This document shows, piece by piece, positions 43,842-54,694 of a DNA stretch of 64,000 bases; position 1 is the first letter of the stretch, and each line of letters opens with the position of its first letter. The notes beneath the pieces are model-generated. The model saw only the letters and a program-made list of their open reading frames with translations. It had not been told where the DNA came from and did not search any database. Source of the stretch: Virgibacillus dokdonensis (GTDB lineage: Bacteria; Bacillota; Bacilli; Bacillales; Amphibacillaceae); assembly GCF_900166595.1 (NCBI RefSeq), contig NZ_LT745762.1:55971-119970 (forward strand), in the 5' to 3' direction. The position numbers were made by a program, and so were the translations under genes.

Positions 43842-46800
43842 TTAACCATTTAAGATCTGCCAAATATCCTTGTATTCTTGTCCCGTGAGTTTCTTACCTT
43901 TAGAAACTTTATCCCATTCTTCATCTTCAAGACTAGCTATCCAGTTAGTTGCACTTGTAGATGAAGCCTCCGTTAATTTGTTGGTTTCCATATACATTCT
44001 CCCCATATCTGTTGCTATACTTCTTGGCACATTCGTAGATCGCATTAATACAGCTTCACTTGAATTTACTCCATAATATATCATGGCAGGTAAGTTTTTA
44101 ACTTGTAACTTTTCCTCTTCACTTAAATGATCAAATTCTATTCCGTTCGTTGGGAGTTTTAATAAAGACGAAATACCCCATGATGCGGCATTAACAATTT
44201 TGGAATAAACTGCGCGGCAGCATTCTGTAATCATTTCTTCGTTTGAAGAGCCAAAATATTTACTAGAAATATCATCAAGCGTATTACCGGAAACCCAATC
44301 ATTTATCATATCTGATAAAAACCTACCATCTGTAAATCCACCAGGACTTATGTCATTTAAACTACTTTTAATTTCAGGTATTGTTAACATGACTCCCATT
44401 AAATCTTTTAGGTTACCATTACTAGAAAATATATTACTGTTACTCCATGCATCTCTAGTTAAATTTAATTCATTAACAGCTCCGATTGCTCTACTAACAG
44501 CCTCTGGTGAAAAACCTGTACTATCAGATAAAGTGGAGATCCCTTTGTTTTTATCTAACTTTTCCGCATACTTTCGCACCTGATGAAGTAGCATTCTACG
44601 TTTATTAGGTTCAATAGAATGAAACCCAAAGGTTCTTCTTAAAAAGAGCTCCACATTTGCATTAAAGCTGCCTAACTCTTTTGATTGATTATACATGTGG
44701 GCAAGATATTGTAAAAAAGAAGACCATCTGGAATCAACATAAATCAAACTACCTAAATCATCATCTTCTCCTAATCTTTCCAGATCATTAACCATTTCAA
44801 CCAAAGTAGATACCAAATCTTCTGTAGATTTTTGTAAGTATGCCTTTAATAAAGTGAGTTCTTTCTCTTTTTCTCTCTTATTATTCCCTATAACAATGCC
44901 TACTAACCCTAGTGTACCTTGATCGGCTCTACCTGAACGACCAACTAAATTCCAGAAATCTTTTGTCGGCATTTTTTTATAGGGATAGGCGTAAGACGCC
45001 ATGATAACAGTAGATACTGGAAAGTTAATTCCTTGTGCAATGGTAGTCGTTGCTACTAATACTTTTAACTTTCCTTTTTCCATTAGAGATTCCATTAAGA
45101 ATCTTATTTCATCAGGTATACCGGAATGATGTACTCCGATACCTTTATCGATTAAACCACTTAAAACAAAGCTTTCCCCTAATTCTGCCTCAATGAACTT
45201 TTTTACTAAACGTAACTCTTTATCAAGGTCAATATTTGGAAGATAATTAGATAGTTCTTTAGCTACATTCCAACAATATCTTGGTTGTTGACATATTACT
45301 AGAATCCCATTTCTATCTATAAGTTGTTTTGTCGCTGCGACAGCTAGCTTTGATTTTGTTAATTTACTCCTCGTTTCATTAATAGGAGTGCCTTTTCCGA
45401 TTTCCATAACTTCCTCTATCTTTATTCTTTCTCTCTCCGTAATTAATGTTTGATATTTATTTTTCCACGCTCGCCTCTCTCCTTCAGGATATATTGCTCC
45501 AATCAATCGATCATTGGGTTGCCAAGAAATACCTACACTTATATCATTTGGACTATCTGGATCTAACCATGATGCGATTTCGGCACTATTAGGTATAAAT
45601 GGAGTTAACAATAAAAAGTTTGCTCTCGGGCAATCATTTTTAATATTTGCCATTAAAATTTCATAATTCATTCCCCTATTTTCATCTTCTAAATTATGAG
45701 CTTCATCAACAACTGCTAGCGCTAAAGGTCTCTGTAGATCTTCTTCCATTCCATTTCTAATCAATAAATTTAGTTTTTCAGCAGTTGTAACTAAGACATC
45801 GAAGCTATTGGAATGCTGTTTTATTAAATTATTTTCAAATAAGTCAACATCTAATGAACCACTCACTTTATCTACTCTTACTCCAATAGGGTTTAGATCT
45901 CGTCTTAGCCTATTAGTTATTTGGTTTACAAGAGCTCTTGTTGGTACAATATAAGCTACCCATCCATTCTCATCCGTAAATTGGTTTAATGCTTGAAGAA
46001 TTCTAAACTCAGCTAAAGCCGTTTTCCCACTAGAAGTAGGCATATCTACAATAACAGCCTTATGAGCAGGATCTAAAAGACCTTTTTCTAAAATAGCAGC
46101 CCTTTGCGGATATAAAAGCTCAAAAATAGGGTTATTAGACTTCGTTATTGTTTCAATAAACTTACTTACACGAGAATTAACTCTTTGCGTAACCATCCAA
46201 ATCGAGTTAGATATCATTTGTTGAAGCATGCTTTTTAATAAGACTAATATTACATTCATCTCCATATTAGAACTTGCTTCAGCTGATTCCAAAGCTTTAT
46301 CAAAATGAAAATCTATTTGTTCCCTAATTTGCATTGGTTTACCATTAATCATAAATGTTGCAGTTAAATCAACAGCCTTTGCTAAATGGTATAAACCGAT
46401 TAATTCAAATGCACTACCCTTTAGATACTCAGGTTCAACTTCATTTAAATAACTCTTTTCAAACCTTTTTTGTTCTTCCCTAAGTTCAACAATTATAGTA
46501 CTTGCTTTATGTAAGTCTTGCCAATTTAACTTTCTAATAAGATACAAGAATGCAGTATATATTTTCTTAAAAAGCCTTAAATCCCATTTAATTTCATCTT
46601 CATTCACTGACCAAGCTTGCTCATTTTCTATTAAGAATCTTCTCCCATCTTGCCATCTCTGCCCAAGATAAGAATATGTTATGAGCTTATAAATATATTT
46701 AATCTTATCAATATCCAATTCTGGCATCGGAAGTGCCCTTAATAGTATAAATGAAATCTGGCATATTTTGTGAAACGTATTTTTCTCTTCATCACTAGTT

Positions 46801-47030
46801 AATTGTTCATTTTGTAGTTCAATCACCGCTAATTCCAAAACGTCAAGAACATGTTGTATTAAAGTAGTTTCAGACTCAGATAAAGCGCTACTATCATCGG
46901 AATTTATAGAAACAAAACTATTTGCTAATGAAGCACTAACCAGTTGCCGATCTGCTATTTCAATAGCTTTATTACATTCATCATTTGATAAAGTTTTTAA
47001 AAGCCAATGATTTGGCACTTGTCTACTCAT
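43842..47030 (-). CDS. hamB: Hachiman-type defence helicase (HamB-like)
   Basis: A 1062-residue Ski2-like superfamily 2 helicase. Residues 1-330 are a helical N-terminal domain. The helicase core has Walker A VDMPTSSGKTALAEF (about 340-354), VPTRALVNQI (Ia), VVDEAHNLED (DEAH box, about 440) and LLTPF (III). It continues with GVGIHHSGIPDEIRF-type sequence and LVATTTIAQGINFPVSTVIM (IV-V), and VGRSGRADQG (VI). It lies 2 bases after a gene with the HamA (DUF1837) pattern. In Hachiman, HamB scans DNA and holds HamA inactive until it meets abnormal or phage DNA (published mechanism). The identification rests on the pair. Confidence 0.8.
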   Translation of the reverse strand: MSRQVPNHWLLKTLSNDECNKAIEIADRQLVSASLANSFVSINSDDSSALSESETTLIQHVLDVLELAVIELQNEQLTSDEEKNTFHKICQISFILLRALPMPELDIDKIKYIYKLITYSYLGQRWQDGRRFLIENEQAWSVNEDEIKWDLRLFKKIYTAFLYLIRKLNWQDLHKASTIIVELREEQKRFEKSYLNEVEPEYLKGSAFELIGLYHLAKAVDLTATFMINGKPMQIREQIDFHFDKALESAEASSNMEMNVILVLLKSMLQQMISNSIWMVTQRVNSRVSKFIETITKSNNPIFELLYPQRAAILEKGLLDPAHKAVIVDMPTSSGKTALAEFRILQALNQFTDENGWVAYIVPTRALVNQITNRLRRDLNPIGVRVDKVSGSLDVDLFENNLIKQHSNSFDVLVTTAEKLNLLIRNGMEEDLQRPLALAVVDEAHNLEDENRGMNYEILMANIKNDCPRANFLLLTPFIPNSAEIASWLDPDSPNDISVGISWQPNDRLIGAIYPEGERRAWKNKYQTLITERERIKIEEVMEIGKGTPINETRSKLTKSKLAVAATKQLIDRNGILVICQQPRYCWNVAKELSNYLPNIDLDKELRLVKKFIEAELGESFVLSGLIDKGIGVHHSGIPDEIRFLMESLMEKGKLKVLVATTTIAQGINFPVSTVIMASYAYPYKKMPTKDFWNLVGRSGRADQGTLGLVGIVIGNNKREKEKELTLLKAYLQKSTEDLVSTLVEMVNDLERLGEDDDLGSLIYVDSRWSSFLQYLAHMYNQSKELGSFNANVELFLRRTFGFHSIEPNKRRMLLHQVRKYAEKLDKNKGISTLSDSTGFSPEAVSRAIGAVNELNLTRDAWSNSNIFSSNGNLKDLMGVMLTIPEIKSSLNDISPGGFTDGRFLSDMINDWVSGNTLDDISSKYFGSSNEEMITECCRAVYSKIVNAASWGISSLLKLPTNGIEFDHLSEEEKLQVKNLPAMIYYGVNSSEAVLMRSTNVPRSIATDMGRMYMETNKLTEASSTSATNWIASLEDEEWDKVSKGKKLTGQEYKDIWQILNG

Positions 47031-47032
47031 AG

Positions 47033-47857
47033 TTAATCACTCCGATTTAACGCATTTATCCAATTATTATTATCCATTTTATACCCACTATAAATACCAA
47101 TCAATTCTATATCCATTTCATTCGGTATATTTTTATTAATAGTCTTAGCCCTAGTCTGTAAATCTTTCTCGGATACCTCCGTATCTCTTACCAATACGCC
47201 AACTAATTTTACTTTCTCTCTTTTACTTTGGTGATAATTATGTAGAGCTGCAATACACCGTTGTTTAAATTCACCTTTTATCATGGTTGCTTTTCCCCAA
47301 ATCCATTTAACTAAATCATTTCGTTTTTCTTCTTTATCCCTTAACGTTTCTAATTGATAAATCATCCCAGTCTTACCATATACTACGTTCGGTGGTCTTC
47401 TTTTATCACTAGATGTTTTCACTTCACCAAATAAAAAAACAGTTTCCCCATCTACATCACAAATACCAACAAGATCCGCCCCAGTATCATTTCCCATTGG
47501 ATTTTTAGCATCTCTAGAGTGATTATAATAAAATTTTGCACCGCGTCGATCTTCGAGTACACTTTCTGCTAAGTATTCTCCTATTCGCCAGCTATTTTCA
47601 ACTTCTCTACTTGTAAAAATATCTATCAAATTCTCTGCGGTAAACCCAGTGTCCATTAGGCCCTTTTCAGCTTCTTCTGCCAATCCTTTCACCCAGTCCG
47701 TATCAGCAAATTTATGTTTAACTCTGGTTGCAATATATTCCTGAAACTTCCCTTCAAAGAACAGTAACCCTCGATATGTTACATTTATTTCACCAAAAGG
47801 TTTATAATATACTTCTTGCATATATTCGTCCATTTGCAAAACCCCTACATTCCCCAT
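47033..47857 (-). CDS. hamA: Hachiman-type defence nuclease (HamA-like, DUF1837)
   Basis: A 274-residue protein with a PD-(D/E)XK-like site: GADLVGICDVDGE (Asp) and VFLFGEVKTSSD (ExK) at about residues 127-155. The rest matches DUF1837: LVKWIWGKATMIKGEFKQRCIAALHNYHQSK and LVGVLVRDTE. It is first of a two-gene operon with the helicase. Expected role: unspecific DNA cleavage leading to abortive infection once released by HamB. The same layout occurs in other DUF1837-helicase pairs, so the exact subtype is open. Confidence 0.8.
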   Translation of the reverse strand: MGNVGVLQMDEYMQEVYYKPFGEINVTYRGLLFFEGKFQEYIATRVKHKFADTDWVKGLAEEAEKGLMDTGFTAENLIDIFTSREVENSWRIGEYLAESVLEDRRGAKFYYNHSRDAKNPMGNDTGADLVGICDVDGETVFLFGEVKTSSDKRRPPNVVYGKTGMIYQLETLRDKEEKRNDLVKWIWGKATMIKGEFKQRCIAALHNYHQSKREKVKLVGVLVRDTEVSEKDLQTRAKTINKNIPNEMDIELIGIYSGYKMDNNNWINALNRSD

Positions 47858-47980
47858 TTTATCTTTATTATACTAGATTGTAAGTTTTATTGTTAGTTTT
47901 CACTCTATTCAAAAATTTACCTCCTCCCTATATTCTCGTCTAAAATGGTACTACCGTTTACTGTTCCGCAACTTGAATTC

Positions 47981-48037
47981 CCAAAAACAAAAAAGGAGTT
48001 GAAATTAAAACATTTTGCTCTTTTAATAACAACTCCT
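47981..48037 (-). terminator. Terminator of the hsd operon
   Basis: On the minus strand AGGAGTTG (48037-48030) pairs with CAACTCCT (48001-47994), followed by TTTTTTGTTTTT. It lies just after hsdR. Confidence 0.85.
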
Positions 48038-48084
48038 AATCATGGACCATATACAATTGCGACTTTATTTGAAATCTCCTTCGA

Positions 48085-51000
48085 CTAAGCACCTTCCGTA
48101 AAGTTACTATTTGCATTAATGCTATCGATCACGTTAATGATTCCTTTCGCATCTTCCATTTTATCTTCAAAAATTTCTGTAATGCTACCAAGGGATCGAA
48201 ATGGATCTTCTCGTAACACTTTCTTCTCCAGATAACCATTAGCAACAATATAGTCAATAATTTGATGAACAAATTTTATTTGGTTGCTATTCAATCTCTC
48301 TTCTGATAAAAAGGATGAAAAAGCTTCTAAAGCTGAACGGCGATTGAGCCCAACTGTCTGACGAACTAATTTAGTAATTGGTGTCTCGCCAAACTCTTTT
48401 TCATAATCTTCTTTGGTACCTAGCTCTTTCCATAAAATATGCTCTAACTGCTCGACATCTTGCTTCGTAAGTGGTTTATTATGATGTAATTTATAAATAG
48501 CCATTTGATCTTGATGTTCTTTTAAATATTGGCTCACTTTTTTACGATAGTTTTGTAAATTATTCGTACTGTAAAAATTACCTTTTCCTTCTGCGATGAT
48601 TTGAAATTCATCTGTGAAATTCGTATAGTAATCTTTACGATGTTCTTTTTCTAAGAATTTTACTAAATCTCTCATAATTAGTCGTACTTCATCCAAATCC
48701 ACCATATTTGCTTCTTGCCAAAATTCATCCGACTGTACTTGTTGTAACGTTTCTCGATTTTCTTTAATTTGTGGAATTGTACCTAACTCACTTAATCTTT
48801 CTGCTGTATTTATAACTCGGTTAATGGGTTTCGTTGCTGGGCTTGCAGTAACATACGCCAACATAATCATATACATGACTAAATCAAAGCGCTTCGCCAT
48901 TTCTTCCTCCTCATTTGCTAAAATGAGTGGTGCGATATGTTCTTTTATATCGTTTACATTTTGCACAGTTAACGAATCCCAATTCGCTTTATTTTTAAAT
49001 TGATGGATATATCGAAGCTGCATGCGTACTTGAAAATGCTCTTCATTTAACAAAGCAATTTCTTTTTGAAGTTCTTCTACTAATGCTTGGCGAAACGACA
49101 TATACGGTTCTTCTTGGAAGTCCATATGTTGTAAATGTCTTACTATATCAAGCTTCGTCTCAAATAATCGTTGCGTTAGACTAACAACAACGGAACCTTC
49201 CACTCCCTTTGCATTTTCACGGAAAAACTCAAAATTGCGTAAGTAATCAAAGATGATAAAGTATTCCTTATCTTTACCTGGACCAAACAAATCTGGACAC
49301 AACCGAGTTCCCCGACCAATCATTTGCCAGAACTTAGACTTGGAGCGTACTTTTTTGAAAAAGACTAGATTAACTATTTCGGGTATATCGATGCCTGTGT
49401 CCAACATATCAACAGATACAGCAATATATGGTGGCTTATCTTTGGTAGCAAAATCATCAATTAACGTATCGACATAATTCACACTGTAATCGATTTGTTT
49501 ACAGTAACTGCCACTATATTGCGGATAAAGCTTGTTAAACCTTTCCACGATATGTTTCGCATGTTTGGAATTTTTAGCAAAGATGATCGTTTTTCCTATT
49601 CGATCTCCACCTTCCACTTTAACTCCTTTTTCCATCAAATCGGTGAGCACATGGTCAACGGTTTGATTATTAAACAACCATTTATTAATCGCATCACTAC
49701 TAATATAGTCCCCTACTTCATCATCAAATGTTTCCTCAAATGCTTCTTTTTCTTCTTCTGATAGATCGTCATAACGCAAACCATCATCCATCATTTTCGA
49801 AGAGACTTCAATAGAATAGTAATCAACAAGGTAACCATCATCCACTGCTTGTTTTAATTCATAGGCGTAGGTAGGGTTACCTGTTTCTAAACCGAATATA
49901 TCGTATGTATTCTTATCGATTTCATCTTTCGGTGTTGCCGTTAAACCAATTAACAGACTGTCAAAATAGTCGAAGATTGCTTTATATTTTCGATAGATAC
50001 TGCGATGGCTTTCATCAATGATGATCAGATCAAAATGACCAACTGTGAACAGTCGATGACCATCTCTTTTTTTTATATTATCAATCGCATTCATCATGGT
50101 TGGATATGTAGAAAACACCATTCGACTTAACGCTGGATCTTCTTTGTTGTCTAGCAAATTACATAGACTTAGAGAAGGCAGCAATTCGTTAAAAGCTTTT
50201 TTCGCCTGTTTAACAAGCGCCGTCCTGTCAGCTAAGAAGAGAATGTTCTTCACCCAATTATGACGGATAAGTACATCAACAATGGAAATAGCTGTCCGTG
50301 TTTTTCCTGAACCAGTTGCCATCACTAGTAATGCTTCTCGTTCTTTATTGTTAATTGCCTCTACGACATTCGTTATTGCCTCTTTCTGATATGCTCGATT
50401 CGTAATATTGTCATTGATATTAATATTTTTTAACGGGCGTTTTAGCTCTCTTCTCGATATCAACACTTCTACATCTTCTTTTGTATAAAAGCCAGACACT
50501 TTACGTTCAGGATATTCTGTGTCATCCCATATACGTGTGTCAAATCCATTGGTAAAGAAAATGATTGGTCGTTGTCCGTGCATTACTTCCACACAGTCGG
50601 CATATAATTTCGCTTGTTGTTTTCCTCGATATATATCCACCGATGTTTTTTTCGCTTCCACAATGGCAATTGGTTTCCCATTATCGCCTAATAAAGCGTA
50701 ATCAATCGAACCAGCTTGAGCTACGTTAGGCATTCCCGTAACCGGATATTCTTCAATAACATTTTTGCCAAACTCCCAACCAGCAAGTTTTAACTCTACG
50801 TCGATAAATAGTTTACGCGTTTTATGCTCGGATAGTTGATCGACTTGATAATCATAGTTTTCTGTGTTCGCTTTTCGTTTTTCTGTTAATTCTTTACGCA
50901 AGGCTAGATTTTGTTGGATCATTTCTTCCAACTTTTGATCTTTGGAGCTTAATTTATCGTATAAATTTTGATACTCTTCCGGCCGTTTTCTTGGTTGATT

Positions 51001-51426
51001 TCCAACATAAAGATTCGTCTCATCAAATACTTTCTCTTGATGGTTGAATGAATAGCAATAGCTAATCCAATCGATAAATTGATGAAGATTCCGCAGAGAA
51101 GTAACCGCTTCCTCACGGCTGATTTTGGAATTGGTATGCACCGCCACATTTCCTAATTTAATAATATATTTCAACAATGGAAATAAATCTTGATCAATTA
51201 TATCTCGAAATGACCGCGCGTGAATCAAGCTTGATAAGTTATCTTGATAAGGCATATGCAACTCCTCATCGGATTTATATAACCATTTCACAGCTAATTC
51301 TAACGCACGGCGACTTAAAATAGCACACGTAGCAGGGCTAACTTGGAGGCTCTTCTCCGCCTCCAAGCAAGCTGCAGTAAATTCGTTAAATTGTTTTTCA
51401 CTTTCTAAAAAAGCAAAGTTGGACAT
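48085..51426 (-). CDS. hsdR: Type I restriction enzyme, motor/nuclease subunit
   Basis: A 1113-residue HsdR of the EcoEI-like type. Residues 1-130 form a DUF4145 domain (LEAEKSLQVSPATCAILSRRA). The nuclease domain at about 205-285 has YALLGDNGKPIAIVEAKKTS (D...ExK). The motor has ATGSGKTRTAISIVD (Walker A, about 369), IIIDESHRSIYRK (DExx), LIGLTATPKDEID (III) and WQMIGRGTRLCPDL (VI). It translocates DNA and cuts unmodified sites. The gene follows hsdS by 9 bases in the order hsdM-hsdS-hsdR and is intact. Confidence 0.95.
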   Translation of the reverse strand: MSNFAFLESEKQFNEFTAACLEAEKSLQVSPATCAILSRRALELAVKWLYKSDEELHMPYQDNLSSLIHARSFRDIIDQDLFPLLKYIIKLGNVAVHTNSKISREEAVTSLRNLHQFIDWISYCYSFNHQEKVFDETNLYVGNQPRKRPEEYQNLYDKLSSKDQKLEEMIQQNLALRKELTEKRKANTENYDYQVDQLSEHKTRKLFIDVELKLAGWEFGKNVIEEYPVTGMPNVAQAGSIDYALLGDNGKPIAIVEAKKTSVDIYRGKQQAKLYADCVEVMHGQRPIIFFTNGFDTRIWDDTEYPERKVSGFYTKEDVEVLISRRELKRPLKNININDNITNRAYQKEAITNVVEAINNKEREALLVMATGSGKTRTAISIVDVLIRHNWVKNILFLADRTALVKQAKKAFNELLPSLSLCNLLDNKEDPALSRMVFSTYPTMMNAIDNIKKRDGHRLFTVGHFDLIIIDESHRSIYRKYKAIFDYFDSLLIGLTATPKDEIDKNTYDIFGLETGNPTYAYELKQAVDDGYLVDYYSIEVSSKMMDDGLRYDDLSEEEKEAFEETFDDEVGDYISSDAINKWLFNNQTVDHVLTDLMEKGVKVEGGDRIGKTIIFAKNSKHAKHIVERFNKLYPQYSGSYCKQIDYSVNYVDTLIDDFATKDKPPYIAVSVDMLDTGIDIPEIVNLVFFKKVRSKSKFWQMIGRGTRLCPDLFGPGKDKEYFIIFDYLRNFEFFRENAKGVEGSVVVSLTQRLFETKLDIVRHLQHMDFQEEPYMSFRQALVEELQKEIALLNEEHFQVRMQLRYIHQFKNKANWDSLTVQNVNDIKEHIAPLILANEEEEMAKRFDLVMYMIMLAYVTASPATKPINRVINTAERLSELGTIPQIKENRETLQQVQSDEFWQEANMVDLDEVRLIMRDLVKFLEKEHRKDYYTNFTDEFQIIAEGKGNFYSTNNLQNYRKKVSQYLKEHQDQMAIYKLHHNKPLTKQDVEQLEHILWKELGTKEDYEKEFGETPITKLVRQTVGLNRRSALEAFSSFLSEERLNSNQIKFVHQIIDYIVANGYLEKKVLREDPFRSLGSITEIFEDKMEDAKGIINVIDSINANSNFTEGA

Positions 51427-51435
51427 TCAATCACC

Positions 51436-52572
51436 TCATCTACAGTTGGTGTCTTCGTCTTGGAATAGTTCCCCTTTGAACGCTTTTTGCATGAGAGAGT
51501 TGTAAAGATTTTCATAGTGTTTTAGACTGTTTTTCATTACTTCAATCCTTATGATAATTTCTTTTAATTTATTTTCGTATTCATCTTGTAACTTTTTTGG
51601 TGGAATTATTATAGGTATTGATTGCAATTCTTTAGCATTAATGTTTGCCATGCCAACAATATTTTTAGCCATATTAAACAAATAACGCTTTCCATAATTA
51701 GAATTTAAATATCCAGATATAAAATGAGCATTAGCTAAGTTATTTGGAACTAACTTTACTAAGTATCCAGCATATGCAACTGGGTCATTTTTATCATAAA
51801 CTGCAGTTTTCCCAACTAATTCCTTACTATTTGTTCGATTGAAAAGAAGGTCACCTTTAGAAACTAGATATTTGGTCTTTTCTTTTTCATCTAAGTCAAT
51901 AAACTTTAAATTATCCAGTACTAATTCCCCTTCATAGGTGATATTATTCATTCTTAATATAGGATATTGTCCTTCTGTTTCACTAGCTTTTTTACTTGAA
52001 CCATATTGTGTAAATGCAGTTAAATCACGTATTCTTCCTTTCTTCCATTTCTTTGTATTAAGTTGTGGGTCACCAAACATATCATAAAAAATACTTTGCT
52101 TTAAGTTTGATAATGCTGTGATTTGTTGTTGTCTTAATTTTCCTAATTTGTTAGCTGTTTCAAGGGCTTTAATAATTTGCAACTGTTCTTTTTTACTTAC
52201 CAGTGGAATAATAGCATTTGTGAGATTACCTAATTTTATATATTTTATAACACCACCTATAGACTCACTGCGTAATTGATTCACATACTGCTTTAAAAAA
52301 TAGTATAAATACTTATTATCTAGAATATTAGTATTCAATGATTCAATAATATAGGTACGTTGATAAGCATCAAATTTCCCATTGTAATACTTAACATTCA
52401 AATCACCATTACCAGCAACCAATACACATTCACAATCATATGAATAGCTGTTTATTGTTAAAGTGTTATTTGAACAAGTAAAAAACGGATACTCTCCCTG
52501 ATCTATAGCTGCATTTGCATTTAATTTTCCCGTTTTTATTTTTGTTAAATCACCTAATTTTTTAAATTTCAT
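51436..52572 (-). CDS. hsdS: Type I restriction enzyme, specificity subunit
   Basis: A 378-residue HsdS with two target-recognition domains (about 1-135 and 185-345), each followed by a conserved coiled helix: KKEQLQIIKALETANKLGKL and IPPKKLQDEYENKLKEIIIRI. The first TRD begins FKKLGDLTKIKTG, the second KKGRIRDLTAFTQYGSSKK. It sets the bipartite DNA site for both methylation and cleavage. Its start overlaps the hsdM stop by four bases. There are no inverted repeats or second hsdS copy nearby that would suggest phase variation. Confidence 0.93.
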   Translation of the reverse strand: MKFKKLGDLTKIKTGKLNANAAIDQGEYPFFTCSNNTLTINSYSYDCECVLVAGNGDLNVKYYNGKFDAYQRTYIIESLNTNILDNKYLYYFLKQYVNQLRSESIGGVIKYIKLGNLTNAIIPLVSKKEQLQIIKALETANKLGKLRQQQITALSNLKQSIFYDMFGDPQLNTKKWKKGRIRDLTAFTQYGSSKKASETEGQYPILRMNNITYEGELVLDNLKFIDLDEKEKTKYLVSKGDLLFNRTNSKELVGKTAVYDKNDPVAYAGYLVKLVPNNLANAHFISGYLNSNYGKRYLFNMAKNIVGMANINAKELQSIPIIIPPKKLQDEYENKLKEIIIRIEVMKNSLKHYENLYNSLMQKAFKGELFQDEDTNCR

Positions 52573-54035
52573 TTCAAGTGCTCCTCTAGAGTTGCAATAT
52601 CATCTTGAATTTGAGCTTCATGCTTTTTAATTATTTTCAATATCTCTTCCGGCTCTTCATATTCTACTTCTTCATACTCGATCTCTTTATACTTATTAAT
52701 CGATAAGTCATATTCATTTTCCCGAATTTCGTCTGCTGGTACGAAGAAAGATTGGTCTGTTCTTTTTCTTTCGGCTTCTTTATCCAAATGTTCAAATCGC
52801 TCGACGAGGTCTGGAATATCATTTTCTGCAATTGGTGCGCGTTTATCATCCAATGAATAGCCGTCTGCTTGCATATCATAAAACCAAACCTTGTCTGTTC
52901 CACCTGCTCCTGTTTTCGTAAAGATAAGGACGGCAGTAGAAACTCCAGCGTACGGTTTGAATACACCACTAGGCATTTTAATAACAGCTTCTAATTTATG
53001 ATGGTCAATGATTTCTTTTCGGATTGCTTTATGCGCATTCGAACTTCCAAACAAAATACCATCTGGTACAATGGCTGCTGCTCGACCGCCTTTTTTTAAC
53101 AGCTGTAAAAACAAACTTAAAAATAAAATCTCTGTCTTTTTCGTTTTCGTTATCCGCAATAGGTCATCGGATACTGAATCATAGTCTAACGAACCTTTAA
53201 ATGGAGGATTAGCTAAAACCATCGTGTACTTTTCACGATCTTTATTTTGCTCCGAAAGACTATCACGATAGCTAATATTGGGATGATCGACTTCGTGCAA
53301 CATCATATTCATAGCACCTATCCGAAGCATTGTATTGTCTATTTCAAAGCCGTGGAACATATGCTTATTAAAATGCTCACGCAACCCTTGTACATAGAAC
53401 ATATCATTATAATTTTCTCGTAAATATTGACTTGCAGAGACGAGAAAACCAGCTGAACCTGCTGCTGGATCAACAATAATGTCTTCAGGTGTTGGCTTCA
53501 TCAACCTTACAATCATATCAATAATATGGCGAGGCGTACGGAACTGACCATTTGTCCCAGAAGTACTTAATTTAGAAAGTAAATACTCATATAAATCACC
53601 AAGTGTATCATTCTGCTCTTTACTTGATGTATTATCAGGTAGTGCATTAATTCCAGCAACGACTCTAGATAACAACGAAGCTGTTGGAATAACAAAAACA
53701 GCATCCTTTAAATACTTTGCGTAGGCTGAATTCTTGCCGCCCATATTTTTAATAAAAGGAAATACTTCCTGTGATACCACTTGATACATTTCTTCTGACC
53801 CCATATTAGAAAAATGAGACCAGCGTAACTGTGGCTTGTCTTTTGGAAAGATACCTTCTTCTTCTATGCCTAGAAATTCATTATCCTTCTCTCGTTTCAT
53901 TTCACGGTCATCCAGACCTTTTATATAAAGTAAATATGTAAATTGTTCGATAACGGTTAATGGGTTCGTAATACCACCTGTCCAAAATGTTTCCCATATT
54001 TTATCGACTTTGTTGCGAAGTTCTCCTGTAATCAT
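52569..54035 (-). CDS. hsdM: Type I restriction enzyme, methyltransferase subunit
   Basis: A 488-residue N6-adenine methyltransferase. The N-terminal HsdM_N helical bundle is VDKIWETFWTGGITNPLTVIE. The catalytic domain has IIVDPAAGSAGFLVSA (SAM site, about 186-201) and MVLANPPFKG (NPPF, about 273-282). The C-terminal helix binds HsdS. It is the first gene of the hsdMSR operon. Confidence 0.95.
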   Translation of the reverse strand: MITGELRNKVDKIWETFWTGGITNPLTVIEQFTYLLYIKGLDDREMKREKDNEFLGIEEEGIFPKDKPQLRWSHFSNMGSEEMYQVVSQEVFPFIKNMGGKNSAYAKYLKDAVFVIPTASLLSRVVAGINALPDNTSSKEQNDTLGDLYEYLLSKLSTSGTNGQFRTPRHIIDMIVRLMKPTPEDIIVDPAAGSAGFLVSASQYLRENYNDMFYVQGLREHFNKHMFHGFEIDNTMLRIGAMNMMLHEVDHPNISYRDSLSEQNKDREKYTMVLANPPFKGSLDYDSVSDDLLRITKTKKTEILFLSLFLQLLKKGGRAAAIVPDGILFGSSNAHKAIRKEIIDHHKLEAVIKMPSGVFKPYAGVSTAVLIFTKTGAGGTDKVWFYDMQADGYSLDDKRAPIAENDIPDLVERFEHLDKEAERKRTDQSFFVPADEIRENEYDLSINKYKEIEYEEVEYEEPEEILKIIKKHEAQIQDDIATLEEHLK

Positions 54036-54694
54036 GTTAAAAGTGACACCTCATATTATTTTTATTTTTACTATTCCACTACAAATGAACTGCAGATAAA
54101 CGATTATAAGCTCTGATACATCATTCCACACGACACAAAATCTTTTTAAGACTTTTGATCCATTTACTCTTCTATTATGAATGCAGCGTCTCTATAATTA
54201 CTTTTTATTGCTATCTTTTATTTTAGCCGATAATGCCAGGCAATTACAATAAAGTAAATCTTCAATCAGTAGGAACTCTTCCTACTCCACACAGATTGTT
54301 TCTTCGTTCAGAGGCAAGACCAAAGACCTCTTTTGCTTTTAAAAAAACGATGATCATTGACTGGAAACATCGGAATACAGTTAGGATATTGTTATGCTTA
54401 AAATATAATCTGGCTCTATAGCTTTTAAAGCAAATGAACATGATACAAATCTTTAGCGAGTATGTAAACACTGTCTTTGTAAAGCCACGAATAGTATAGA
54501 AGTACCCCTTTGTTACACTTCTAGTGATGGAATAAAACTTCACAAGAAAAAAAGGGCACAAGAATGCAACCTGATCTTTTGACGTAGACACAAAGCAGCC
54601 TTATGGGAAAATAATTAAAATCTATCATTAAGATTTTTAGCATCAAAAAAGCGGAGAACCCTTCCGTGCCACGTAATTCCTAGCCATCCCTCTT
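54036..54694. other. 660-base region between hsdM and the Mrr gene
   Basis: No gene is supported. A palindrome AGTAGGAA-ctc-TTCCTACT lies at 54268-54286. An open minus-strand stretch ending at 54262 is probably spurious or mobile-element debris, with a basic GLASERRNNLCGVGRVPTD end. The promoter of hsdM should lie just right of 54036. Confidence 0.4.

Noticed and set aside
43842..47857. DISARM or Zorya instead of Hachiman
   Set aside because: There is no methylase, SNF2-like DrmD, or MotAB-like gene nearby; the two-gene DUF1837 plus Ski2-like helicase set fits Hachiman best.
51436..52572. Phase-variable hsdS
   Set aside because: No second hsdS, no recombinase gene and no inverted repeats around the recognition domains.
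54262..54591. Open minus-strand frame of 109 codons
   Set aside because: Composition is odd, there is no ribosome site, and no known fold; the palindrome at its end suggests non-coding or mobile-element debris.
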